A stretch of 20,446 nucleotides of DNA from an uncultured Thermomicrobia bacterium. Its GTDB lineage: Bacteria; Chloroflexota; Chloroflexia; Thermomicrobiales; JALYUS01. Where the stretch lies: assembly GCA_937968015.1 (NCBI GenBank), contig CALBSO010000148.1:1-20446 (forward strand). Reading direction: 5' to 3'. Position numbers and translations under genes: made by a program. Below are positions 6,251-14,474 of this stretch, piece after piece. Every line of letters starts with the position of its first letter. The first letter of the stretch is position 1. Under the pieces are notes generated by a model, which was not told where the DNA came from, did not search any database, and worked only from the letters and a program-made list of their open reading frames with translations.

Positions 6251-7270
6251 TCAATCAGCATCGGATTGCACGACCGATGCGTTTCGCCGCGTCCAGCCGA
6301 AGCCGTGATGACGGAGCCGCCACGCGATGCCGACCGGGAAACCGCACATTTTCGCGATGTCACCAACCGCGCGAATCAGAGGCACGAACGCGATTGCTTC
6401 CGTTCGCTGAGCCGTGGACAACGGGCGGAGCATCGGCCTGAGCCGCGTATATGGTCGGCGGAGATAGAGGCCCGCTCCGGCGATCACCAGGGGCCAGGCG
6501 GGCGTGCCGCGTTTTCCCAGGAGGATGAGACCGAGCAATCCGCCATAGGTCAGATAACGTATCGCATGTCGTTTCGGCCACAGTCCCGCTTTGCCGTCTC
6601 CGCGCGCGTAGCGGAAATACTGGCGCCAGAACGCGCGCAGCGTTGGACGGGGACGAAACCGCACGATGGCGTCCGGGACGAACGCGATGCGCTGGCGCGC
6701 TTCTCGAAGGGCAAGGTCGAAGACAACGTCTTCACAGTAGTCCAGCCACTCGGGGTAGCCGCCAACGCGTTCCCATGCAGGTTTTCGGAAGGCGACACTG
6801 CGGCTTGATGGGAGGAATGTCGCGGAGTCAATTTCGTCGATCTGTGGAAGAACGGTCGCGCCCATCGCGACTTCAAAGGCATTGCGAGGATCGGCGACAA
6901 AGAACCCCGCGCTGACGGAGACCGCATCATCAGCGAACGGTGCGATAATGCGTTCCAACCAGCGCTCGTCGAGGCGGACACCCGCGTCTGTGATTGCCAC
7001 GATCGGAAACCGTGCCGCCGCGATCCCCGCGTTGCGACCGGTCGAGATATTCGCGCCGGGCAGTTCGATGAGGCGCAGCGGGCATCCGAGCCGACCGTGC
7101 CACCACTCGACGTGCAGTTGCGTACCGTCCCGCGAGCCGCCATCCACGATAATCACCTCGCGCGGAGGCGCCGTCTGCGTGGCGATGCTCTGCATCAAGT
7201 CGCCGACCGAGCCGACCTCGTTCAGCATCGTGCAGATGAGCGAGACATCGTTCATGCGTCGGTCAGCCAT
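6251..7270 (-). CDS. Family 2 glycosyltransferase with C-terminal membrane segments
   Basis: GT-A fold transferases of this family move a sugar from a nucleotide-sugar to a glycan or lipid acceptor. The 339-residue product begins with the family strand DVSLICTMLNE, has VIIVDGGSRDGT at about 39-50, a TDAGVRLDERW segment near residues 94-104 in the DxD region, and YCEDVVFDLALRE at about 178-190, which supplies the usual acidic ED. C-terminal hydrophobic stretches at about 240-270 suggest membrane attachment. ATG 7270 overlaps the upstream stop by 8 bases; ATG 7255, five codons later, is an alternative, as neither has a strong ribosome site. It is last in the operon and pairs with the GT4 gene, suggesting a shared surface-polysaccharide product. 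Acceptor and sugar are unknown. Confidence 0.85.
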   Translation of the reverse strand: MADRRMNDVSLICTMLNEVGSVGDLMQSIATQTAPPREVIIVDGGSRDGTQLHVEWWHGRLGCPLRLIELPGANISTGRNAGIAAARFPIVAITDAGVRLDERWLERIIAPFADDAVSVSAGFFVADPRNAFEVAMGATVLPQIDEIDSATFLPSSRSVAFRKPAWERVGGYPEWLDYCEDVVFDLALREARQRIAFVPDAIVRFRPRPTLRAFWRQYFRYARGDGKAGLWPKRHAIRYLTYGGLLGLILLGKRGTPAWPLVIAGAGLYLRRPYTRLRPMLRPLSTAQRTEAIAFVPLIRAVGDIAKMCGFPVGIAWRLRHHGFGWTRRNASVVQSDAD

Positions 7271-8453
7271 TGACATGCGCCAGACTGGCATAGGCGGCGA
7301 GAAGCGCCGGTGTGCAGACCGTCCAGTCGTATCGTTCGACGACAGATACGCGCGCCGCACGCCCAAGCGCGGCGCGGTGGCCCGGATCATCGAGCAGGGC
7401 GAGGAGGGATGCGGCAAACGTGGTTGCGTCCGGCGGCGCCACAACCACGTCCTGACCATCCGCAACCTCGATTCCCTCACATGCCGCGGGCGTCGCGACG
7501 ATTGCGCAGCCCATACTCATCGCATTAAGTAACTTCACGCGCACTCCTGCGCCGAACCGTATTGGCAGGACATAGACGCTGGCAGCGGCCATATATGGCC
7601 GGTCATCCGGTACGCCCCCCGTCACGGTAATGTCGTCTCGCCCATCGAATGCCCGGATGGTCGCGGACGGATTCCGACCGACGAGCGCACAATGTGCGTT
7701 CGGCCGGGACCGGCGGATACGCGGCCACACATGCCGAACAAACCAGTCTGCGGCGTCTTCGTTCGCCCGGTAGCCAAATGATCCCGAAAACACAACGTCC
7801 GTTGGCGGAATCGTGGTGCCCATCACTCCCGGCGCATAGTACGTCGTGTCCACCCCGATGGGTACGACCTTCACTGCTGCCGTGGGAGCGAGAGCGCGCA
7901 GCTGCACCGCGTCCGGTGCCGAAACGGCGAGCGTGTACCTGGCACGGCGCATGGCGCCCGCTTCGTACCGACGGAGTTTGCGGGCTTGCAGTGTGGAATA
8001 TGCGGCACGGATGAACCGGCGATCCCGCCATGCCTGCATTGCCATGCGCCTTTGCAATAGTGTTTCGGCATTGTGCGCGTCATAGACAATGGGCGCATCC
8101 AGCCTGGGGACGCTCGGCCACATTTCCAGCCCTTCGACCTGAATCACGTCATAGGTGTTTTCACGGCTACGCCGGGCGATCTCCGATTGCAGGCGGTGCG
8201 CGCCGAGGCGATGCGCGAGATCCGGTTCGCGTGACAGCGCAAGGTCGCGAATGCGGCGTGCGAGTGTCCTTCGGTGCGTGGGGAGAACCAGCAGTTGGGA
8301 TGGAGCGCCCGGATCGTCCCGGAAAACATCGGGCGTGATGAGGTGGACGGAATGGCCTGCGGCGGCGGCTGCCTGCATGAGATACCAATTGCGGATCGCC
8401 GCGCCGCCCTGCGTCGGATGCGGCATCTGTGGCGTGACAAAGAGAATACGCAT
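7263..8453 (-). CDS. Family 4 (GT-B) glycosyltransferase
   Basis: A 396-residue retaining-type transferase. The N-terminal Rossmann domain starts MRILFVTPQMPHPTQGGAAIRNW with the glycine-rich acceptor loop, and contains DVIQVEGLEMWP and IVYDAHNAETLLQRR. The C-terminal domain has VVFSGSFGYRANEDAADWFV at about 220-239, ALVGRNP, VTGGVPDDRPYMAAA, and the nucleotide-sugar site RFGAGVRVKLLNAMSMGCAI at about 299-318 followed by ACEGI. Its layout resembles transferases of exopolysaccharide clusters. ATG 8453 lies 2 bases after the ybeY stop; GAGG abuts the ATG too closely for a normal site, so reinitiation from ybeY is likely. The sugar is unknown. Confidence 0.85.
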   Translation of the reverse strand: MRILFVTPQMPHPTQGGAAIRNWYLMQAAAAAGHSVHLITPDVFRDDPGAPSQLLVLPTHRRTLARRIRDLALSREPDLAHRLGAHRLQSEIARRSRENTYDVIQVEGLEMWPSVPRLDAPIVYDAHNAETLLQRRMAMQAWRDRRFIRAAYSTLQARKLRRYEAGAMRRARYTLAVSAPDAVQLRALAPTAAVKVVPIGVDTTYYAPGVMGTTIPPTDVVFSGSFGYRANEDAADWFVRHVWPRIRRSRPNAHCALVGRNPSATIRAFDGRDDITVTGGVPDDRPYMAAASVYVLPIRFGAGVRVKLLNAMSMGCAIVATPAACEGIEVADGQDVVVAPPDATTFAASLLALLDDPGHRAALGRAARVSVVERYDWTVCTPALLAAYASLAHVNG

Positions 8454-8455
8454 CC

Positions 8456-8932
8456 TCAGAATTCATCCGACGAAAGAAATGCGCTGAGGGTCGCGTGCTG
8501 GCGGTCATGCATCGCCGCGCGGTCGGCGTCGGTCTCATCGTCCGCGCCGAGCAGGTGCAACAGGCCATGCAATGCGAGGAATGCGACCTCGTGCTCGGCC
8601 GAGAAGCCCGCTTCCGGCCCTTGCAACGCGGCGGTGTCCCATGAGATGGCAATATCGCCGAGGTAATTGCCATATCCCGGTTCCATAGGAAATTCCTCGC
8701 CACCCTCAGCCGGGAATGCCAGGACATCGGTCGGCGAATCGTCATGCAGATACTCACGATGGAGTGATCGGATCCCTTCATCGTCGGTCACGAGCAGTGT
8801 GAGGGCGGACATCGGTACGCCTTCCGATCGCAACGCGAAGCGCATGAGGCGCAGAAGCCAGGTGGCATGAAGGCCCGCGTGTTCGGCCCCTTCACTCTCG
8901 ATCACGACGGTGAGCGTCTCTGTCTGATCCAT
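8456..8932 (-). CDS. ybeY: Endoribonuclease YbeY, with altered third metal ligand
   Basis: YbeY is a single-strand endoribonuclease used in 16S rRNA 3'-end maturation and ribosome quality control. The 158-residue length is normal. Conserved parts are seen: HREYLHDDSPTDVLAFP at about 58-74, YLGDIAIS at 90-97, and the metal motif HGLLHLLGADDETD at 122-135. In the usual HxxxHxxxxxH motif the third ligand is histidine; here H122 and H126 are kept but position 132 is aspartate. Aspartate can bind zinc, so the protein may still work. ATG 8932 overlaps the upstream TAA by one base (TAATG), so translation is coupled to the 7TM-HD gene, a common partner of ybeY. Confidence 0.92.
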   Translation of the reverse strand: MDQTETLTVVIESEGAEHAGLHATWLLRLMRFALRSEGVPMSALTLLVTDDEGIRSLHREYLHDDSPTDVLAFPAEGGEEFPMEPGYGNYLGDIAISWDTAALQGPEAGFSAEHEVAFLALHGLLHLLGADDETDADRAAMHDRQHATLSAFLSSDEF

Positions 8933-11208
8933 TAGTCTGCACGTCCGGCCGTCGCGGGTTCGCTGTCCGCGCTCGTCGCGGCAGGAATCGCGACCAACGC
9001 GGTCTCCTCTGACGCGGGTGTGGGCGGGTGCGTCGGTTCGGGATAGTCAATGCGTGGATGATACATGCCATCGAGCACGGTCACGAAGGTGCGCTGAATC
9101 GCATCGAGATCGCGCAGTGTGAGCGGCGCCGCCGCGAGTTGACCGTTTTTCAACCGATCTTGCACGATGCGCTCGACGATTGTCTGAATCGCCGCCGTGC
9201 GCGTGGCTTCGACATCACCGGTGGCGACGGCGCTCGCATCAACATTGAGACGACCGGCGCGATTCGCGGCGCGTGTCGCGGCCTCGGTCGCGTCGGCGAG
9301 CATGATGACCGCCGCTTCCTTTGTCTGGGGCAGCGGGCCGGGATAGCGGAAGCGTCCCTCGTCCACCGCGTCGCCGTCGTGCTCCTTCGCTTTCTGGTAA
9401 AAGACCTCCGTCCGCGTCGTCCCATGATGCTGGGCGATCACATCAACGATCAGCGGGGGCAGGTGCGCTTCTTCGGCCATCGCGATGCCGTCCGTCACAT
9501 GCGCGATGACGATCCGCGCCGACGTGTATGGGTCGAGCGTGTCATGGATATTGCGGGTGTTGGCCTGGTTCTCGATAAAATAGGCGGGGTGGAGCGCCTT
9601 GCCGATGTCGTGATAGAAGACGGCGACGCGGGTAAGCAGCGGATCACCGCCAATTTCCTCGACCGCTTTTTCCGCAAGATTGCCGACGATCATGCTGTGG
9701 TAATACGTTCCTGGCGCGTCCTGCGCGAGGCGCTTGAGGAGCGGTTGACGCGGATGCGCCAGTTCGAGCAACTGGAAGGGCGTAATAATGCCAAATAGCC
9801 GGGCGAGCATCGTCACGCCGATGAAGGCAACACCTGCGGAGAGGACGCCATTGCCGAACGCGAAGCCGACGCGCTCCGCGACACCGAGGGCGTCAACCGG
9901 GGGGGTAAGCAGCCGCCAACTGACGGCACTGAGCGATCCGGCGACGCCGATTGCCGCCGCGCTCCACAAGAACGCGACGGTCGTCTGCGCGCGCTCCGCC
10001 AGCAGTACGCCGATCAAGCCGGAGATGAGAAACATTGCGGTCAGTGAGAGGGATTGATCCGCGAAATACGCGCAGAAGACGGCGAGAAAGACGGTTGACG
10101 CCATCGCCAGTTCCGTATTGAGCAGCAGAACGAGCACCATACTCACGCCCGCGACCGGGAAGAGGTATGGCACAACGGCGTGGCCGGCGAGCAGGAAGCG
10201 AGCGAGGATAACTGGCGTGATGAGCGCAAACAGCAGCAGTAGTGCCTGGTTTCGTCGTAGTCGGCCCGCCGTAGTCTTCCAAAGAAAAACGGCAATCACG
10301 CCGACAAGTGAGATGGCAAGCCCCAGGAGACCGATGATCCGCTGAACCGTCAATTTCGGCGCGCCGAGGCCGAGCGAATCGAGTTTTTCAATCGCCTCCG
10401 GGGTGACGAGATCGCCCTCACGGACAATGACTTCATTTTCCAGCACCGTGACCTTGACATCCGGTACGGCAGCGCCGGCTTGTTGCTGACGCGCGCGCGT
10501 TTCAGCAACATTCTGGGTCATATTCGATACGACATACGCGCGTGCGAGATCGAGCGCGACACCACTCTCGGTCGCGCTCAACGCGTCGGCGCTCGACACG
10601 GTCATCTGCAATTGCGCGGCCGCTTCGCCACCGGCGGGAATCTTCCGGTCCGTCAGCGTGGTGTTCAGTGTTTGGCGGGCGGCATTCTCGATCCGTAGCC
10701 GCGACGCGTCGTCGAGACGGTACAGGGTATCAATGTCGTAGGCAGGTAGCCCGGATGGAGCGACGGCGGCGAGTCGGTCGCGGAATTGTGTGGGGCCGAT
10801 CGTGGTGTCACGTTTCGCCGTCTCGATAGCGGTGATGAAGGATTCGAGTTTCTGGGCCTGCGTTGCGACGACGCGTGGATCCTGCGCGAACACCACATTG
10901 GCGGGATCCTCCATCGCCGTGCGGCGCGCGTCATTCGTCTTGATCGCGCTGACATACTGTACGGTCCGGTTCGCTTTCACGGTCTGGGTCGCCACTTCGC
11001 CTGCCTTGAGATCAATCGCGCCGGGCTGATACCGCCAGAGGAGGGTCGTCGCGACGACGGCGAGCAGGATGATGGAGAGGGCAGTCGGATAGTACCAGTC
11101 GGATCGCCGCGGCATCCCGAAGCGCGCGCGGCGGAACGGCGCGGCAGCGATTTCGATCTCGACCGCGCCGTGATTTTCGCGATTGGGTTGTGGCGTTGAT
11201 GGTTGCAT
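8932..11208 (-). CDS. pgpH: 7TM receptor-HD phosphohydrolase, PgpH-type c-di-AMP phosphodiesterase
   Basis: PgpH-type membrane proteins hydrolyse cyclic di-AMP through a cytoplasmic HD domain. The 758-residue product has one N-terminal membrane helix (about 43-59), an extracellular 7TMR-HDED-like region (about 65-285) with LENEVIVREGDLVT, seven-helix membrane region (about 286-475), then the HD domain: H504 in GTYYHSM, HD 533-534 in AVFYHDIGK, HH 594-595 in DVIAQHHGTTR, and D639 in IMLADATEA. ATG 11208 was chosen since a longer frame to 11316 would run deep into yqeY and add non-family sequence; AGGA lies 9 bases before it. It is coupled to ybeY. Substrate specificity is from family knowledge, not directly visible. 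Confidence 0.9.
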   Translation of the reverse strand: MQPSTPQPNRENHGAVEIEIAAAPFRRARFGMPRRSDWYYPTALSIILLAVVATTLLWRYQPGAIDLKAGEVATQTVKANRTVQYVSAIKTNDARRTAMEDPANVVFAQDPRVVATQAQKLESFITAIETAKRDTTIGPTQFRDRLAAVAPSGLPAYDIDTLYRLDDASRLRIENAARQTLNTTLTDRKIPAGGEAAAQLQMTVSSADALSATESGVALDLARAYVVSNMTQNVAETRARQQQAGAAVPDVKVTVLENEVIVREGDLVTPEAIEKLDSLGLGAPKLTVQRIIGLLGLAISLVGVIAVFLWKTTAGRLRRNQALLLLFALITPVILARFLLAGHAVVPYLFPVAGVSMVLVLLLNTELAMASTVFLAVFCAYFADQSLSLTAMFLISGLIGVLLAERAQTTVAFLWSAAAIGVAGSLSAVSWRLLTPPVDALGVAERVGFAFGNGVLSAGVAFIGVTMLARLFGIITPFQLLELAHPRQPLLKRLAQDAPGTYYHSMIVGNLAEKAVEEIGGDPLLTRVAVFYHDIGKALHPAYFIENQANTRNIHDTLDPYTSARIVIAHVTDGIAMAEEAHLPPLIVDVIAQHHGTTRTEVFYQKAKEHDGDAVDEGRFRYPGPLPQTKEAAVIMLADATEAATRAANRAGRLNVDASAVATGDVEATRTAAIQTIVERIVQDRLKNGQLAAAPLTLRDLDAIQRTFVTVLDGMYHPRIDYPEPTHPPTPASEETALVAIPAATSADSEPATAGRAD

Positions 11209-11254
11209 AGCGTCGCGTCCTGGGGCATGAAGTCGGACGGCCGAGAGACGCCGT

Positions 11255-11740
11255 TTACGAGGAGAGCAACTCGCGGACAATACCGGCCAGCACACTCCGG
11301 TCGGCGCTATCGCCAATGCGGGCGAGGAGCGCTGGCATCACCTGGCCCATCGCTTTCGGACCTTGCGCGCCGGTCTCGGCAATGACGGCGACAGCGGCGG
11401 AGCGCATCGCTGCCTCATCCATGGCCTGCGGCAAATACGACTGAAAAATGGCGATTTCCGCTTCTTCCTTCGCCGCGAGATCTTCGCGTTTGCCGTTGCG
11501 GAACTGTTCCACACTGTCACGCCGTTGTTTGATCTGCCGCTGGATCACCGCGCGGATATCACGGTCGCTCATCGGCGCATGCTCTCCGCCGCGGCGTTCG
11601 ATCTCGGCGTTCTTCACTGCGGCCCTGAGGAGGCGTAATGCGTCGCGGCGGGCTGCATCGCCCGCCCGCATCGCATCTTTGAGGTCTGCTTCGACCTGCT
11701 GTGGAATCGTTGCACCGCTCGGAGGCGCCGCATCCGGCAT
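11255..11740 (-). CDS. yqeY: YqeY/GatB-like domain protein
   Basis: A 161-residue YqeY protein, the family sharing its tail domain with the tRNA-binding end of GatB/GatE amidotransferase subunits. Family features are clear: an N-terminal helical part with ADLKDAMRAGDAARRDALRL and LLRAAVKNAEIE, the middle VIQRQIKQRRDSVEQFRNGK and EEAEIAIFQSYLPQAM, and the tail GPKAMGQVMPALLARIGDSA. It probably binds tRNA or contributes to translation accuracy, but its exact role is not settled. ATG 11740 follows GAGGAGC at good spacing. It lies 29 bases after rpsU, the usual order in many bacteria. Confidence 0.92.
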   Translation of the reverse strand: MPDAAPPSGATIPQQVEADLKDAMRAGDAARRDALRLLRAAVKNAEIERRGGEHAPMSDRDIRAVIQRQIKQRRDSVEQFRNGKREDLAAKEEAEIAIFQSYLPQAMDEAAMRSAAVAVIAETGAQGPKAMGQVMPALLARIGDSADRSVLAGIVRELLSS

Positions 11741-11769
11741 GGTGTCGCTGCTCCTCAGAATCTGGGGGA

Positions 11770-11961
11770 TTAGATCGTGCGCGCCTTCTTCAAGAGCTTG
11801 CGCCGACGCGCCGCTTCCTTCTTCTTGCGCTTCACGCTCGGCTTTTCGTAATGCTCGCGCCGTCGCGCCTCCGCGAGAATGCCCTCTTGTTGGACTTTCT
11901 TATTGAAACGCTTGAGTGCTGCCTCGAAACTTTCGTTATCACCGACGACTACTTCGGTCAA
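11770..11961 (-). CDS. rpsU: 30S ribosomal protein S21
   Basis: S21 is a small basic protein of the ribosomal small subunit near the 16S 3' end, involved in initiation. The 63-residue product has the family sequence ESFEAALKRFNKKVQQEG, REHYEKPSVKRKKKE, and a strongly basic tail RRRKLLKKA. The start is TTG 11961: an in-frame stop (TGA) lies three codons upstream, no ATG or GTG is present near the head, and GGGGGGTGA precedes the TTG at ideal spacing. It has its own strong promoter at 12037-12065 inside the HIT gene end. A seven-codon frame starting at an ATG upstream ends with a TGA that overlaps this TTG. Confidence 0.95.
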   Translation of the reverse strand: MTEVVVGDNESFEAALKRFNKKVQQEGILAEARRREHYEKPSVKRKKKEAARRRKLLKKARTI

Positions 11962-12008
11962 CTGCCGTCACCCCCCATCATGACCGTGTTGCGAGCATGC
12001 GCGATCCG

Positions 12009-12024
12009 CGCGGCGCCCGCCGCG
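12009..12024 (-). promoter_or_regulatory. GC-rich hairpin in the rpsU leader
   Basis: CGCGGC (12009-12014) pairs with GCCGCG (12019-12024) around a 4-base loop, within the roughly 68-base predicted rpsU leader. No T-run follows. It might serve autoregulation or stability; this is inference. Confidence 0.3.
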
Positions 12025-12036
12025 ATTTGCCCGCTG

Positions 12037-12065
12037 AGTATACGGATGATGAAGCGATCCGTCAA
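12037..12065 (-). promoter_or_regulatory. Strong sigma-70-type promoter for rpsU
   Basis: On the minus strand TTGACG (12060-12065) and TATACT (12037-12042) match 5/6 each and are exactly 17 bases apart. Transcription would begin near 12030. The -35 box overlaps the HIT gene stop codon (12062-12064). It allows rpsU and the genes behind it to be expressed independently of dedA-thrC-HIT. Confidence 0.75.
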
Positions 12066-12433
12066 TGTGATGTTGACTGCATTCCGCCGACGAGCGCGCC
12101 GAGTGGACGCCCGCCGATCAGATGGAGATGCAGGTGTGGCACCGTCTGCCCCGCGTCGTCCCCGTGGTTGATAATCAGGCGGTACCCGGAGCCTGCGACC
12201 CCGAATTCCGCCCCGAGACGTGCCGCGACGACGAGGAGATGACCGAGCAAGTGCTCATGCGCCGGGTCAACATTCGCCATGCTCGGGATTGGCTCGACCG
12301 GCACGATGAGCAGATGGACCGGCGCCTGTGGCTGGATGTCCCGAAACGCGACGCACTGTTCGTCGCGATAGACGATATCGGCAGGGATGTCGCCCGCGAT
12401 GATCCGGCTGAAGAGGGTCGGCTGCGCGGTCAT
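12062..12433 (-). CDS. HIT-family (histidine triad) nucleotide-binding protein
   Basis: HIT proteins hydrolyse nucleoside phosphoramidates or similar nucleotide conjugates. The 123-residue product has the Hint-like head TLFSRIIAGDIPADIVYRDE, VHLLIVPVEPIPSMA, YRLIINHGDDAGQTVPHLHL, and the triad H100-x-H102-x-H104 followed by GGRPLG; H102 is the expected nucleophile. Length is typical of Hint/YcfF-type proteins. ATG 12433 is one base past the threonine synthase stop and has GGTGGGGGG before it; a frame opening at 12463 would add ten residues but lacks support. The rpsU promoter lies across its stop codon. The in vivo substrate is unknown. Confidence 0.93.
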   Translation of the reverse strand: MTAQPTLFSRIIAGDIPADIVYRDEQCVAFRDIQPQAPVHLLIVPVEPIPSMANVDPAHEHLLGHLLVVAARLGAEFGVAGSGYRLIINHGDDAGQTVPHLHLHLIGGRPLGALVGGMQSTSH

Positions 12434-12434
12434 A

Positions 12435-13703
12435 TTAATGCCCCCCACCGAGCGTGGCATCAATGACCGCGCCGATGTCAGGATCGCCCGGCGTCAGGAT
12501 CGGCCCGCTCGGAACTGCTGCGAGGTCGAGGTGTTTGATGCCACCGGCAGTGAAGAAGCAAACGACGTCGTCATCTTCATGGAGCCAGCCGCTTTCGCGC
12601 AGTTTCCGCGCCGCGACGACGGTGCTTGCAGCCTCCGGGGATGGCCAAATCCCCGTCGCCGCTGCGACCCGCGGTGCGAATGCCAGCATGTCGCTGTCAG
12701 TGACGGTGATGCAGATACCGCCGCTTTCGCGTACGGCATCGAGGATCAGGTAATCACCGACCGCGACCGGGACGCGCATTCCCGGAGCAATCGTGCGGGC
12801 ATTTTCCCATAGCGTGGCATGTCGCTCGCCATTCTCGAAGGCGCGGACAATCGGCGCGCAATCCGCCGCCTGGACAACAACCATCTTCGGCCGCGCGGGG
12901 CCAATCAGCCCCATTGCTTCGAGTTCCGCGAATGCCTTCCACATCCCGACGATGCCCGTGCCGCCGCCGGTCGGATAGATAATGACGTCCGGCACGCGCC
13001 AGCCGAGTTGCTCGACGAGTTCGAGGCCGAGCGTCTTTTTCCCTTCGGCGCGGTACGGTTCTTTGAGCGTCGAAACATCGAACCATCCACGCGCGCTGCT
13101 CTGCTGCTTGATAATCGCGCCACAGTCGTTGATGAGGCCATTGACGAGAAAGACGTGCGCGCCATAGGCGGCACTCTCCGCCTTCATCGCGTCCGGTGTG
13201 TCCTTGGGCATGAAGACGAACGCCTCCATCCCGGCGCGCGCGGCGAACGCGGACATCGCCGAGGCGGCATTGCCCGCTGAGGGGATCGCGACGGCAGTGA
13301 CACCGAGCTCGCGTGCCCGCGTGATCGCCGCGCCGAGGCCGCGATCCTTGAAACTGCCGGTCGGGTTGCGGCTCTCGTCTTTCGCCCAAAGATGTGACAA
13401 GCCGGTCAGCGGCCCCAATCCGTCCATTGTCAGGAGCGGCGTCCATCCCTCGCCAAGCGTCACGACATGCGCGGGATCGCGGGCCGGCATGATCTCGGTG
13501 TATCGCCACATCGTTGCCGGACGTTCCTTGAGCGATTCCTTCGTCATCGTTGTCGCGGCGCGGTGCAGATCGTACTGCGGGGCGAGCACGCGGCCATCCT
13601 TCGGGCAGAGTGTCTGGAGGGTATCCGCGTCGTATTCCGCGCCGCAGTAGGTGCAACGCAGGTTCGTCATCGTGCTGCCGATCATCGTTGGTGCGGTAGC
13701 CAT
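12435..13703 (-). CDS. thrC: Threonine synthase with N-terminal Cys-rich zinc-ribbon-like head
   Basis: This PLP enzyme converts O-phosphohomoserine to threonine and phosphate. The 422-residue product has the PLP lysine K119 in NPTGSFKDRG, SAGNAASAMSAFAARAG, the phosphate loop YPTGGGTGIVGMWKAF, and a C-terminal FFTAGGIKH segment. The N-terminal part has C17-x2-C20 and C33 (LRCTYCGAEY, TLCPKDG), a partial zinc-ribbon seen in one branch of threonine synthases. ATG 13703 overlaps the dedA stop (TGATG), with GAGGG before it; ATG 13670 (MTNLRCTYCG) is a possible later start. Threonine dehydratase or a related beta-family enzyme is less likely because of the Cys-rich head and CPKDG-type start. Confidence 0.88.
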   Translation of the reverse strand: MATAPTMIGSTMTNLRCTYCGAEYDADTLQTLCPKDGRVLAPQYDLHRAATTMTKESLKERPATMWRYTEIMPARDPAHVVTLGEGWTPLLTMDGLGPLTGLSHLWAKDESRNPTGSFKDRGLGAAITRARELGVTAVAIPSAGNAASAMSAFAARAGMEAFVFMPKDTPDAMKAESAAYGAHVFLVNGLINDCGAIIKQQSSARGWFDVSTLKEPYRAEGKKTLGLELVEQLGWRVPDVIIYPTGGGTGIVGMWKAFAELEAMGLIGPARPKMVVVQAADCAPIVRAFENGERHATLWENARTIAPGMRVPVAVGDYLILDAVRESGGICITVTDSDMLAFAPRVAAATGIWPSPEAASTVVAARKLRESGWLHEDDDVVCFFTAGGIKHLDLAAVPSGPILTPGDPDIGAVIDATLGGGH

Positions 13704-14353
13704 CAATCCCTCGCTTCGAGTGGCACGCGGTCATGTGTCTGGCGGCCGCGCAGGAAAAAGACGACGAGCAGGATGACGATTGCGGCGGCGACGGGATAGT
13801 CAAACGGCCGCATCACGTTCCGGAGATGTTCCCAATTCGCGCCCGCGTAGTATCCGCCCGTTGCCAGCGCGACGCACCAGATGAACGAACCGGCGAAGGT
13901 GTAGATGAGAAAGCGCGGAAAGTTCATCCGCGCGACCCCCGCTGGCAGGGAAATGAATGTCCGCACGACCGGCAGGAGCCGGGAAACAAAGGCGGTCGCT
14001 TCGCCCTTCTCCGCGAACCATTTGTCCGCGATCTCGATATGGTGTGCCGAGATCAGGATGTACTTGCCATATTTCAGCAAGAATGGCCGCCCGCCGGACG
14101 CACCGATCCAGTAGGTGATCGCCGAGCCGAGGACGCAGCCAAGTGCGCCGACCAGCCCCGCGATCACGACGAACCAGACTGGATGACTTTGGTCTTTGAT
14201 GAGGAACCACCCCGCGAGCGGCATAATGACCTCGCTGGGGAGGGGAATCGCCGCGCTTTCGATGGTCATGGCGATGAGGACGCCTAACCAGCCGACGCTA
14301 CCATAAAGGCTGCGGCAAAAATCAATGATCGCATTTTCAAGACCGCGTGGCAC
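13703..14353 (-). CDS. DedA-family (SNARE-associated/VTT-domain) membrane protein
   Basis: DedA proteins are polytopic membrane proteins tied to lipid flipping (undecaprenyl-phosphate or phospholipid) and membrane potential homeostasis. The 216-residue product has the family signatures ESAAIPLPSEVIMPLAGW, GALGCVLGSAITYWIGASGG, GEATAFVSRLLPVVRTFISL followed by PAGVARM, and several hydrophobic helices, the last at about 188-207. The start is GTG 14353, preceded by GGGGAGC; there is no ATG in frame near it and the upstream frame is not family-like. It is the first gene of the nine-gene run and overlaps thrC by one base. The transported lipid is not deducible. Confidence 0.9.
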   Translation of the reverse strand: MPRGLENAIIDFCRSLYGSVGWLGVLIAMTIESAAIPLPSEVIMPLAGWFLIKDQSHPVWFVVIAGLVGALGCVLGSAITYWIGASGGRPFLLKYGKYILISAHHIEIADKWFAEKGEATAFVSRLLPVVRTFISLPAGVARMNFPRFLIYTFAGSFIWCVALATGGYYAGANWEHLRNVMRPFDYPVAAAIVILLVVFFLRGRQTHDRVPLEARD

Positions 14354-14403
14354 GCATCGCTCCCCTTTGGTAGCACCCAATCCGCAGACACCGCGGCGCT
14401 GCC

Positions 14404-14432
14404 ATGCTACACGACGCGGCCCTGGCACGCAA
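14404..14432 (-). promoter_or_regulatory. Candidate promoter for the dedA operon
   Basis: On the minus strand TTGCGT (14427-14432) and TAGCAT (14404-14409) are 17 bases apart, 3/6 and 4/6 matches. The -35 box resembles other TTGCGN boxes in this window. The predicted start near 14397 gives a 44-base leader before GTG 14353. Confidence 0.4.
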
Positions 14433-14474
14433 AAGAGAAATGACGCGGTGATCGGCAGGGGATACGCGCTGACG

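Noticed and set aside
12754..13803. 349-residue minus-strand frame overlapping threonine synthase in another frame
   Set aside because: Same strand but different frame from a clear thrC; Arg-rich translation with no domain.
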